From positions 1 to 6,773 of the forward strand of contig CAYZDV010000107.1 in assembly GCA_964477275.1 (NCBI GenBank): a stretch of DNA of 6,773 nt. Reading direction: 5' to 3'. The notes below the pieces were generated by a model that was not told the origin of the DNA, did no database searches, and worked only from the letters and a program-made list of their open reading frames with translations. Below, piece after piece: positions 1 through 5,977 of this stretch. This DNA is from CAYZDV01 sp964477275. Its GTDB lineage: Bacteria; Acidobacteriota; Aminicenantia; Aminicenantales; Aminicenantaceae. The position numbers and the translations under genes are program-made. Numbering within the stretch: the stretch's first letter is position 1; every line of letters starts with the position of its first letter.

Positions 1-152
1 AAAGGGTGAAAACCGTGGCAGAAATAGCCGGTTACTCCTCGGCCGAGGAATTCGTCACCCACTGCCTGGAAAAGGAGCTGGCCAAAATCGAAGAATCTGA
101 TTCCGAGGAGGAAATCAAGAAGAAGCTCAAAGGTCTGGGATATATCTCTTAA
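1..152 (+). CDS. C-terminal part of a small protein, possibly ribbon-helix-helix (partial, left edge)
   Basis: The reading frame is open from the left edge (first full codon at base 3) to TAA at 150-152, giving 49 visible residues; the start lies outside the window. The visible part begins with a helix-like segment ending in AGYSS, then a second helix around EEFVTHCLEKELAKIEE, then an acidic/lysine-rich stretch and the end LKGLGYIS. A helix, a GYSS-type turn and a second helix containing EEF is a common arrangement in small ribbon-helix-helix (CopG/Arc-like) DNA-binding proteins, so that is the best guess. The N-terminal beta strand that would confirm it is missing. It could instead be the tail of a larger protein. 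The next gene starts 14 nt downstream on the same strand, so the two are probably co-transcribed. That the frame is coding is fairly secure; its function is not. Confidence 0.6.
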   Translation, partial: RVKTVAEIAGYSSAEEFVTHCLEKELAKIEESDSEEEIKKKLKGLGYIS

Positions 153-166
153 TATCCAGGGTTCAG

Positions 167-994
167 ATGCGGATATTCAACCTCGCCTTCGGTAAGATTT
201 TTGAGCTCATTTTTCTTCCCTTCCGGGGTGCGAGCCCCTGGGTAGGGATGATCCTCGTTTCTTTTTTGACCGGCATTTTTCTTCTTTTTATCTTCCGCCT
301 GACCTCCAATCAAACGGGAATCCGGCAGGTGAAAAACAAAATCAAGGCCCATTTTCTTGAACTCCGCCTGTTCAAGGATAGCTTCGGGATGTCCTTAAAA
401 GCCCAGGGAAACATCCTCCGTTCGAACCTCCGGTACCTCGGCTACTCGCTGAAGCCTCTGCTGGTGATGATCGTTCCTCTCATTCTGATCCTGGCTCAAC
501 TCAACCTCTGGTTCGGCTACGAGTCGCTGCAGCCTGGCGAGAAAGCGATTCTGAAGGTCAAGCTCAAAGACAGTTCTCATCCTCTGGAAATGAGAATAGA
601 GGTCAGTCCTTCCTCCGGCCTCGAGGTGGATTCTCCGCCGTTGAGGCTGGAAAAAGAGAAGGAGCTCGACTGGCGGCTGTCCGTCAGGGAAAAGGGCCTC
701 CACGATTTGATTCTGACGCTCAACGGTCAGCGGGTGGTGAAAAAAGTGGCGGTGTCTCAAAAACCCCTGAGCAGAATATCGCCGGTGAGAACCCGTGCCC
801 ATTTCATCCAGCAGGTGTTGTATCCCGGAGAAGCTCCTCTTCCCGGAAATCTGCCGCTGGCGCGGGTAGAAATTCTCTACCCCTCCCGGATGATGAACCT
901 CTTCGGCTTACCCGTCCACTGGATCATAGCCTATTTTGTCCTTTCCGTTGTTTTCGGTTTTGCCTTTAAAGGCATCTTCAAAGTGGAAATCTGA
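167..994 (+). CDS. Oxa1/EMC3 (DUF106)-like integral membrane protein, putative insertase-superfamily member
   Basis: This is a 275-aa membrane protein. Visible parts in order: an amphipathic N-terminal stretch (residues 1-23); TM1 (about 25-44); a basic, helix-rich hairpin (about 48-95, many K/R, hence cytoplasmic by the positive-inside rule); TM2 (about 96-116, containing PLLVMIVPLILILAQLNLWF); a hydrophilic, probably beta-rich domain (about 117-240); and TM3 (about 250-270) ending in FKVEI. TM1, a cytoplasmic coiled hairpin and TM2 with a PLL...PLILI pattern is the core layout of the EMC3/TMCO1/DUF106 branch of the YidC/Oxa1 family, which helps insert proteins into membranes. The inserted periplasmic domain between TM2 and TM3 is unlike archaeal DUF106 proteins. 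The family assignment rests on remembered patterns, not a search. The ATG is chosen because AGGG lies 5 nt upstream (158-161), a weak ribosome site. It follows the preceding frame by 14 nt, suggesting one operon. Confidence 0.8.
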   Translation: MRIFNLAFGKIFELIFLPFRGASPWVGMILVSFLTGIFLLFIFRLTSNQTGIRQVKNKIKAHFLELRLFKDSFGMSLKAQGNILRSNLRYLGYSLKPLLVMIVPLILILAQLNLWFGYESLQPGEKAILKVKLKDSSHPLEMRIEVSPSSGLEVDSPPLRLEKEKELDWRLSVREKGLHDLILTLNGQRVVKKVAVSQKPLSRISPVRTRAHFIQQVLYPGEAPLPGNLPLARVEILYPSRMMNLFGLPVHWIIAYFVLSVVFGFAFKGIFKVEI

Positions 995-995
995 T

Positions 996-1016
996 GGATG
1001 GGAACATCCCTATTTT
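996..1016 (+). terminator. Weak hairpin and short T-rich tail between convergent genes
   Basis: GGATG (996-1000) pairs with CATCC (1005-1009) around a GGAA tetraloop of the stable GNRA class, followed by CTATTTTAG. It begins just after the stop of the upstream gene and overlaps the stop codon of the convergent nitroreductase gene. The stem is only 5 bp and the T-run is interrupted, so it is a poor intrinsic terminator at best. No T-run follows it on the minus strand. Confidence 0.25.
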
Positions 1017-1582
1017 AGTTCATTGAACCAGACGATCTCTTCGCGCGTCTTCCTCTTTTTTTCCTTAGAGGGTTTTTTCTCATAGTATCCGACGGCCAGC
1101 ATGGCCACGATCTTGTACTTCCGGGGAATTTTGAGAAGCTTGCGGGCCCTGCGGGCATTGAACCAGCCGATCCAGCAGGTGCCCAGCCCGAGCTCCTCAG
1201 CCTGAAGGACGATGTGTTCTCCGGCGATGCCGATGTCGATCAGGTAGAAATGAATGTTCTGGATCTGCTTTCCGATCCGGTTGGCGATGATATCCAGGCG
1301 GGCGAGGATGACAATAAGGACAGGGGCTTTCTCTGCGAAACGGGAGATGAAATAAATCCCGGAAAAGACCTCCCTGGACAGCCGGGCTTTGAGGTCCGGA
1401 TCGTCGACGACCAGAAACCTCCAGGGCTGAACATTATCCGCAGACGGCGCCAGCCGGGCTGCCTCAATGCAGGTCAGAATCTCTTCCCTCTCCACGGGTC
1501 TCGCCAGAAAGCGCCGGATGCTGCGGCGGCTGCGAACGAGCTGCTGGAAAGCACTCAGAGGTTTTTTCGCTTCATCATTCAT
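1010..1582 (-). CDS. Nitroreductase family protein (FMN-dependent oxidoreductase)
   Basis: This 190-aa cytosolic protein has the hallmarks of the FMN-binding nitroreductase superfamily. These are the N-terminal RSRRSIRRF motif (residues 17-25) that contacts the FMN phosphate, PSADNVQPW (46-54), and the C-terminal half GIAGEHIVLQAEELGLGTCW (118-137) followed by IGWF. The end carries a K/R-rich tail and REEIVWF. Members reduce nitro groups, quinones or other electron-poor substrates with NAD(P)H; the substrate here cannot be told from sequence. The length matches single-domain members, with no fused ferredoxin domain. The ATG is supported by AGGAGA (1587-1592) 4 nt upstream. The gene stands alone, convergent with the membrane protein on its left (15 nt between stops) and divergent from the peptidase on its right. 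Family assignment is secure. Confidence 0.93.
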   Translation of the reverse strand: MNDEAKKPLSAFQQLVRSRRSIRRFLARPVEREEILTCIEAARLAPSADNVQPWRFLVVDDPDLKARLSREVFSGIYFISRFAEKAPVLIVILARLDIIANRIGKQIQNIHFYLIDIGIAGEHIVLQAEELGLGTCWIGWFNARRARKLLKIPRKYKIVAMLAVGYYEKKPSKEKKRKTREEIVWFNELK

Positions 1583-1604
1583 CTTTTCTCCTCTTCAGAA
1601 TCCA

Positions 1605-1633
1605 ACACTAATTCGATTCTGCCCGGAAATCAA
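1605..1633 (-). promoter_or_regulatory. Candidate promoter for the nitroreductase gene
   Basis: Read on the minus strand, TTGATT (bases 1633-1628) is followed after exactly 17 nt by TAGTGT (1610-1605), placing a start site about 15-20 nt upstream of the nitroreductase ATG. The -35 keeps TTGA but the -10 keeps only three consensus positions, so this is a suggestion only. Confidence 0.25.
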
Positions 1634-1659
1634 CTCCTTTTTAGAGTCTCTTTCCGCGC

Positions 1660-1688
1660 TTGCGAAAAGTCATCATCTTGACTAAGAT
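1660..1688 (+). promoter_or_regulatory. Candidate sigma70-type promoter for the peptidase operon
   Basis: TTGCGA (1660-1665) and TAAGAT (1683-1688) are separated by exactly 17 nt. The -10 keeps the four most conserved positions (TA...AT) and the -35 keeps TTG and the last A. Transcription would begin near 1695, leaving a leader of roughly 38 nt before the TTG start at 1733. It is the best promoter match in the divergent region, and the -10 lies inside an inverted repeat. Confidence 0.45.
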
Positions 1689-1690
1689 GA
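1673..1690. promoter_or_regulatory. Perfect inverted repeat over the -10 box (possible operator)
   Basis: TCATCTT (1673-1679) and AAGATGA (1684-1690) are perfect inverted copies around GACT. The repeat covers the end of the spacer and the whole -10 of the candidate peptidase promoter, where a repressor would block RNA polymerase. As RNA it could form a 7-bp hairpin, but no T-run follows on the + strand and only CTTTT on the minus strand, so a terminator is less likely. A chance palindrome is possible. Confidence 0.35.
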
Positions 1691-1722
1691 AAAAAACCCG
1701 AATCCCATGAAAAAACACGCAC

Positions 1723-1735
1723 GGAGGCAAAATTG
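1723..1735 (+). promoter_or_regulatory. Ribosome binding site that fixes a TTG start
   Basis: GGAGG at 1723-1727 stands 5 nt before TTG at 1733-1735. The nearby ATG at 1707 is in another frame and hits a stop after eleven codons, so TTG is the only start that gives the peptidase a signal peptide. Confidence 0.75.
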
Positions 1736-3718
1736 CGAATAAAATTTTTGTCTTTCTCTGCATTCCTTTCGCTGTTATCTTTTTCCCTTATTTTCTCCGG
1801 CCAGGAGCCTTTCTGCAGGCAGGTCGCCAACTACACAATGGATGTGACCCTGGATACTGAGGCAAAACTGATCAGGGCCACCGAAATTCTCACCTGGACA
1901 AACGATTCCTCCTTTTCCACCTCAGAGCTCTGGTTCCACCTTTACTGGAACGCCTTCAAGAACAACAGGACAACCTTCATGACCGGGGCGGCCCGGAGAG
2001 GCCGGGCCGTCGAGGATTGGGAGAAGGAAGACTGGGGGTACTGCCGGGTCAATTCAATCAGGATCATGGACGACCCTTCCTTTGAAGGATTCAGCCTGTT
2101 GAGCACCCTGACGTTCCAGCATCCGGATGACGAAAATCCCTATGATGAGACCGTGTTCTCTGTCCGGATTCCTTATGCCCTGGGCCCTGGCCAGACAATC
2201 CGTCTCGAAATCGAGTTCGAATCCAAAGTGCCCCGGCCCGTGTCCCGGACCGGTGTTCACAAGGACTATTACTTCATCGCCCAGTGGTTTCCGAAAATCG
2301 GGGTGTTTGAGGACGGAAAATGGAACTGCCACCAGTACCACACGCCGGGCGAATTTTACGCTGATTACGGGACCTATGATGTCCGCATCACGCTGCCCGC
2401 CTCCTTTGTGGTCGGCGCAACGGGCGAGCACAGAGAAGTCATGGATAACAGCGACGGAACCAAAACCCACCGTTTTTTCCAGCACAGCGTCCATGATTTT
2501 GCCTGGACAGCCAGCCCGCGTTTCCTGGAATACCGGGAAGTCTTCGAATTCGCACCCGGCAAAACGACCGAAATTACCCTTCTCCTCCAGCCCGAGCACA
2601 TCCGGCTCAAGGAGAGGTACATGAACGCGGTGAAAAACGCCATCAAATACTGCAGCCTTTTTTACGGCGATTATCCGTATACGACCGTCACCTGCGTTGA
2701 CCCGGCCTATAACAGCCGCTCCGGAGGAATGGAGTATCCGACGTTTTTCACCGGCGGCGCCTACTTCATCACCTGGAAAGGCATTCCCCGGCCGGAAGGA
2801 ATCACCATCCATGAATTCGGGCACGGCTATTTCTACGGGCTGGTCGGAACCAATGAAATCGAATATCCCTGGATGGACGAAGGGTTCACCTCCTTTCTGG
2901 ATACAGAGGTCTACTATGCCGCTTACGGCGAGCCGATTTACTCCAGGATGTATCTCGGAATACCGGTGACGTTCAGGGAGGTCACAATCCCCATTGAATC
3001 AGAGGGGATATCCAGCCACCGCCAGACCTCTGACATGGATATCATGCAGCGCTCCGCATGGGAGTTCATGGATGCCGCAAGCTACAGCGCCAACTCCTAC
3101 GAGAAAGCCTCCCTTATGTTGCGAACGCTCCAGAGGTTCATGGGGGAGGAACTCTTTGCCAGGATGATCAAAGCCTATTCCCAGCGGTTCTGGTTCAAGC
3201 ATCCCCGGCCAAGAGACTTTACCGCCGTGGTCTCGGAGTTTGCCGGCCAGGACATGAGCTGGTTTCTGGACCAGTTCATCTACGGCTCGGGAAAGCTTGA
3301 CTATGCAGCGGGAAAAATCACAAACCGGAAGCAAGAGCCCCTCCTCGGCTGGGTTAAGGAGGAATACAAAACGGGAGAGGTAGCCACAACCGGAAAAGAC
3401 GTATATGTTTCAGAAGTCGTCGTCCGCCGGCTGGGCGAGGTCAAAATTCCTGTAGAGATCCAGATAGATTTCGAGAACGGCCGGGTGTCAAGAGAACAAT
3501 GGGACGGCCAGTACAGGTGGAAGAAATTCACATTCCAGGGGCCTGAGAAGGTGGTCAAAGTGGTTGTCGACCCGGAGTTCAAACTGATCCTGGATGTCAA
3601 CCGCACCAACAACAGTCTGATGCTCAAGCCCAACCGGCTCGCTGCCCTGAAATGGGTCTCCAACTGGCTCCTCTGGCTCCAGCATGCCCTGGAGCTTCTC
3701 ACCATTCTGGGAAGTTAG
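1733..3718 (+). CDS. Secreted M1 family metallopeptidase (aminopeptidase-like)
   Basis: This is a 661-aa exported zinc peptidase. The TTG start is chosen because GGAGG (1723-1727) sits 5 nt upstream and the product then begins with a signal peptide (MRIKFL, hydrophobic to about residue 22); the next in-frame ATG is inside the mature protein. Residues 30-290 form the N-terminal beta domain typical of M1 enzymes. The zinc site is intact: HEFGH (360-364) and glutamate 383 give HEXXH-x18-E, and Tyr456 in SYEKASLML fits the catalytic tyrosine. The substrate-binding GAMEN motif appears as GGMEYP (331-336). Residues 530-620 look beta-rich, and the end (637-661) is a Trp/Leu-rich, amphipathic or membrane-binding helix. 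It probably trims peptides or proteins outside the cytoplasmic membrane. The next gene follows after 12 nt, indicating an operon. M1 membership is certain; the exact substrate is unknown. Confidence 0.93.
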   Translation: MRIKFLSFSAFLSLLSFSLIFSGQEPFCRQVANYTMDVTLDTEAKLIRATEILTWTNDSSFSTSELWFHLYWNAFKNNRTTFMTGAARRGRAVEDWEKEDWGYCRVNSIRIMDDPSFEGFSLLSTLTFQHPDDENPYDETVFSVRIPYALGPGQTIRLEIEFESKVPRPVSRTGVHKDYYFIAQWFPKIGVFEDGKWNCHQYHTPGEFYADYGTYDVRITLPASFVVGATGEHREVMDNSDGTKTHRFFQHSVHDFAWTASPRFLEYREVFEFAPGKTTEITLLLQPEHIRLKERYMNAVKNAIKYCSLFYGDYPYTTVTCVDPAYNSRSGGMEYPTFFTGGAYFITWKGIPRPEGITIHEFGHGYFYGLVGTNEIEYPWMDEGFTSFLDTEVYYAAYGEPIYSRMYLGIPVTFREVTIPIESEGISSHRQTSDMDIMQRSAWEFMDAASYSANSYEKASLMLRTLQRFMGEELFARMIKAYSQRFWFKHPRPRDFTAVVSEFAGQDMSWFLDQFIYGSGKLDYAAGKITNRKQEPLLGWVKEEYKTGEVATTGKDVYVSEVVVRRLGEVKIPVEIQIDFENGRVSREQWDGQYRWKKFTFQGPEKVVKVVVDPEFKLILDVNRTNNSLMLKPNRLAALKWVSNWLLWLQHALELLTILGS

Positions 3719-3730
3719 AAGGAGGAGAGG

Positions 3731-4669
3731 ATGAAATTTCTCATCAATTTTGCCAAAGGGCTCAGGGCCACCGGTTCCACAACCCGCATGGTCATCCTCC
3801 TTTTTGCGGCCAACCTGCTTTTTTCCCTGGTTCTCGCGGCTCCCATGTATCGCTCGCTCCAGGAGTCCCTGGACCACAGCGAAGCAGGCGAACGGATGGC
3901 CAGGGGCTTCGACTATCTCTGGTGGGAAGAATTCAGAGACCAGAGCAAAGGTCTGGAGACGACCTTCGGGCCTGCGATCATCGGCCACGGCGCCCTTCTC
4001 AACAACCTGGAGGCTCTGGCAGAGATGAGGTTATTCGCCCTCCCCCCCATCCTTCTGGCATTGGGGATTCTTTACCTTATCTTTCGCACCGTTCTCGCGG
4101 GCGGCATTCTCTCTGTCTTCAATCAGAAAAGGCCGGCATTCAGCCTGAAAAAATTCACAGAAGGGGCGGCTGCCTATTTCTCCAGATTTTTGGGCCTTAT
4201 GCTCTTCTCCTGGCTATTCTTCGGAGCCATCGGCCTCCTCCACTTTGGGTTTCGCCGCGTCTTAAGAGATATCTCCCAGAATGCCATCTCTGAAATCGAG
4301 CCTTTCCTCTTCGGGCTTCTCTTCAGCTTCCTCAGCATTTTTCTCCTGCTCTTTGTTCAGATGGCTTTTGATTATGCCCGGATAAAAATCGTGGTTGATG
4401 GCAGACGAAATGTCCTTAAAACCGCTTTTGAGGCCTTTGGATTCGTGTTCAGGCATCCCTTCTCCACTCTGGCCCTCTACTACCTGATCGTCATTCTCCA
4501 CCTCGGAGCAGCAGTCATTTATGTCCTGCTCAAAGGATTAATTCCTCAGGTCAACCTGCCGCTTGTGCTGGGGGCTTTCCTTCTCCAGCAGCTCTTCGTT
4601 TTTGCCCTGCTCTGGCTCCGCTGCCTCTTCTACTCCAGCCAGTTAGAACTCTACCGCTACTTAAAGTGA
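3731..4669 (+). CDS. Polytopic membrane protein of unknown function
   Basis: I do not recognise this 312-aa protein beyond its membrane nature. Hydrophobic segments lie at about 20-38, 101-130 (possibly a long or re-entrant helix), 151-172, 190-212, 243-268 and 276-300, so about six TM helices. A hydrophilic stretch (about 40-95), rich in charged residues and containing FDYLWWEEF, separates TM1 from TM2 and is probably periplasmic. A conserved-looking FDYARIKIVVDGRRNVLKTA segment (213-232) before TM5 resembles the DYARI-type loop found in several uncharacterised bacterial membrane families. No transporter, kinase or protease motif is visible. The ATG has an excellent AAGGAGG (3719-3725) 5 nt upstream, and the gene begins 12 nt after the M1 peptidase stop. 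The two are almost surely co-transcribed and may work together at the membrane. No terminator follows immediately. Confidence 0.85.
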   Translation: MKFLINFAKGLRATGSTTRMVILLFAANLLFSLVLAAPMYRSLQESLDHSEAGERMARGFDYLWWEEFRDQSKGLETTFGPAIIGHGALLNNLEALAEMRLFALPPILLALGILYLIFRTVLAGGILSVFNQKRPAFSLKKFTEGAAAYFSRFLGLMLFSWLFFGAIGLLHFGFRRVLRDISQNAISEIEPFLFGLLFSFLSIFLLLFVQMAFDYARIKIVVDGRRNVLKTAFEAFGFVFRHPFSTLALYYLIVILHLGAAVIYVLLKGLIPQVNLPLVLGAFLLQQLFVFALLWLRCLFYSSQLELYRYLK

Positions 4670-4743
4670 TGCTCTTCCAGATCACGCGGGTAAAAGACAC
4701 GGGAATGGAAGAAACGGCCATGACAATTTAGCCTTCCCATACC

Positions 4744-4795
4744 CCCTCGGATCTCCCCAACATCGTTTCTCCGCAACGATGTTGTCCACTGAGGG
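4744..4795. repeat. Nested inverted repeat with a 10-bp perfect stem
   Basis: CAACATCGTT (4758-4767) and AACGATGTTG (4775-4784) are perfectly complementary around the loop TCTCCGC. Outside it, CCCTC (4744-4748) can pair with GAGGG (4791-4795) across an internal loop. It lies about 75-125 nt after the end of the peptidase operon. No T-run follows on either strand, so it is not a classical intrinsic terminator. It could protect the mRNA 3' end, be a dispersed genomic repeat, or bind a protein. Confidence 0.6.
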
Positions 4796-4832
4796 AAGCC
4801 GATGGAATCAGCCGCCGAGTATGTTTGAGCAC

Positions 4833-4859
4833 GTGAGGATCAATCTTCTGCTTTTTTTT
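4833..4859 (+). terminator. Possible weak terminator with T8 tract
   Basis: Eight T residues (4852-4859) follow a weak stem, GAGGA paired with TCTTC around TCAA (one G-T pair), with a short gap before the T-run. The tract is in the right place to end the peptidase operon. The stem is poor, so the call rests mainly on the T-run. Confidence 0.25.
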
Positions 4860-4871
4860 CCGAGAATTTTC

Positions 4872-4880
4872 TGGTATAGT
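4872..4880 (+). promoter_or_regulatory. Candidate extended -10 promoter for the lipoprotein gene
   Basis: TGGTATAGT provides the TG of an extended -10 plus TATAGT (5 of 6 consensus positions). No real -35 hexamer is present; at 17 nt upstream there is only the T-tract. Initiation near 4887 would give a leader of about 86 nt containing the AAAGGG/CCCTTT hairpin (4899-4917). A perfect TATAAT at 4948-4953 is an alternative, but it would start transcription almost on the Shine-Dalgarno and also lacks a -35. Confidence 0.4.
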
Positions 4881-4972
4881 CCTTGCGACACAGATGATAA
4901 AGGGTTCCTTGCCCTTTTGATGGAGAACCTCATCGGGGAACAATACGTATAATACAGAGAGGAGGAAATACG

Positions 4973-5977
4973 ATGAAAAAATTCATCATCTTCACAACTG
5001 CGCAAGCCTTCCTGCTCCTTGCTCTCATCTCCTGCCAGAAAATGCAGACGGCAGCGAAAGTGGTGCCGGACAAAGCAGAGGATATGCTTCGCTTTCTTCC
5101 CGGAAGCGTCAACGCAGTCTTCTTCGTGGACTTTCACACGGGGATCAACCTGGAGTTCATCGATAAAATCATCGAGGACGAAGAAAATTATGCAGAGTAT
5201 CAGGAGTTCGTGACCAAAACAGGCATCGATCCGCAGAAGGATGTCTATTACCTCGCCACGGCCATGAGAGGAAACTTGGAAAGCCAACAACGGGATGTCG
5301 TGGCCATTGTGAACCTCAAATACGACAGGGATGCTCTCCTGGCAGCGCTTCAAAAAGAAGCAGAAAAAGACGGTGAGACGATTGAAGAAGAAGCCTACAA
5401 CGGTTTCGTGGTGTACTCTGGAAATGGAAAGGAGAAGGATAAAACCGGAAGCTTTACCTTTTTGACCGGCTCCCACGTCGCCCTGGGCACCACTGCTGCC
5501 GTCAAATCCGTGATCGACGTCGTTGAGAAAAAAGAAGAGAACGTTCTCGAGAACAAGGCCTTCACCGCATTATTCGCCAGGACGGATAGATATACTCTTG
5601 TCTGGGGCGGAGTTATCGTTCCCCCCGAATCCAGAAGCCTCATCGCCGCCAATCCGATATTGAGCGGACTGGAAAACGTCACTGCCATCTCTGCCGCCTT
5701 CGACTACAAAAACGAAAACATCATCCTCGACCTCAAGCTCATCGGCGACGACCCGATCAAGAATCAGGAACTGGCTGATAGGATCAACGGCTTTAAATCC
5801 TTGGGAGCCATGATCCAGATCCAGGATCTCAGCCTGGCGGAACTGATGGACAGGATCGAGATCACTTCGGCCTCAGACCATGTCCGAATTTACGCCAGCA
5901 TCCCCCAGAGCCTTCCCGAAACCCTCCTGGACAAGCTCAAGCTGGAAAAATCCCGGAGTGAAGAAAAAATTTTTTAA
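4973..5977 (+). CDS. Lipoprotein of unknown function (possibly DUF3352-like)
   Basis: This is a 334-aa exported lipoprotein. The N-terminus is MKKF, a hydrophobic core, then the lipobox LISC with Cys21 as the lipidation site. The residue after it is Gln, so the enteric inner-membrane retention signal (Asp) is absent and an outer-membrane location is plausible in a diderm. The mature part is soluble and mixed alpha/beta. It opens with a segment of the type FLPGSVNAVFFVDF (residues 42-55), continues through a charged middle region, and has FTFLTGSHVALGTTAAVKSV (162-181) and later a second similar fold-like stretch (about 205-325). The opening resembles uncharacterised DUF3352-type proteins, which often begin their mature part with a phrase about P.....vf..vd; this is a weak likeness from memory. 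No catalytic motif is visible. The ATG is fixed by GGAGG (4961-4965) 7 nt upstream. It appears to be transcribed alone. Confidence 0.85.
   Translation: MKKFIIFTTAQAFLLLALISCQKMQTAAKVVPDKAEDMLRFLPGSVNAVFFVDFHTGINLEFIDKIIEDEENYAEYQEFVTKTGIDPQKDVYYLATAMRGNLESQQRDVVAIVNLKYDRDALLAALQKEAEKDGETIEEEAYNGFVVYSGNGKEKDKTGSFTFLTGSHVALGTTAAVKSVIDVVEKKEENVLENKAFTALFARTDRYTLVWGGVIVPPESRSLIAANPILSGLENVTAISAAFDYKNENIILDLKLIGDDPIKNQELADRINGFKSLGAMIQIQDLSLAELMDRIEITSASDHVRIYASIPQSLPETLLDKLKLEKSRSEEKIF

Larger units (their letters stand above)
4670..4972. other. 303-nt intergenic region with structured DNA and promoter elements
   Basis: No convincing gene is present. In order it holds a 7-bp inverted repeat with a 26-nt loop (TCTTCCA 4673-4679 and TGGAAGA 4706-4712), the strong hairpin at 4758-4784, and a T8 tract (4852-4859). 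An extended -10 promoter candidate follows at 4872-4880, then a 6-bp hairpin (AAAGGG 4899-4904 with CCCTTT 4912-4917) and a perfect TATAAT at 4948-4953. GGAGG at 4961-4965 serves the following lipoprotein gene. Very short ATG frames exist but look accidental. Confidence 0.6.

Noticed and set aside
1651..1668. Imperfect palindrome TTTCCGC-GCTT-GCGAAAA beside the promoter
   Set aside because: Only 3 bp plus a mismatch plus 3 bp; too weak to call as a separate operator.
1214..1681. 155-aa open frame on the plus strand opposite the nitroreductase gene
   Set aside because: It is antisense to a clear nitroreductase and has no family features.
2054..2824. 256-aa open frame on the minus strand inside the peptidase gene
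   Set aside because: It lies wholly within the strongly supported M1 gene, has no domain signal, and its composition is that of an antisense shadow.
3652..4293. 213-aa open frame on the plus strand across the peptidase/membrane protein junction
   Set aside because: It is a +1/+2 shadow of two real genes, rich in Pro, Arg, His and Ser as expected from an out-of-frame reading.
4673..4712. 7-bp inverted repeat TCTTCCA/TGGAAGA just after the membrane protein gene
   Set aside because: The 26-nt loop and lack of T-run make a functional terminator unlikely; kept only as a note in the intergenic entry.
4802..4828. Eight-codon frame MESAAEYV with GAGGG upstream, followed by a T8 tract (attenuator-like arrangement)
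   Set aside because: There is no run of regulatory codons, no convincing alternative stem pairing, and frames this short arise by chance.
4894..4952. Two overlapping mini-frames (8 and 10 codons, sharing TGATG) in the lipoprotein leader
   Set aside because: Neither has a ribosome site; the arrangement is easily accidental.
4808..5476. 222-aa open frame on the minus strand over the lipoprotein gene and its leader
   Set aside because: It overlaps a well-supported lipoprotein with a lipobox and strong ribosome site; the protein shows no recognisable features.
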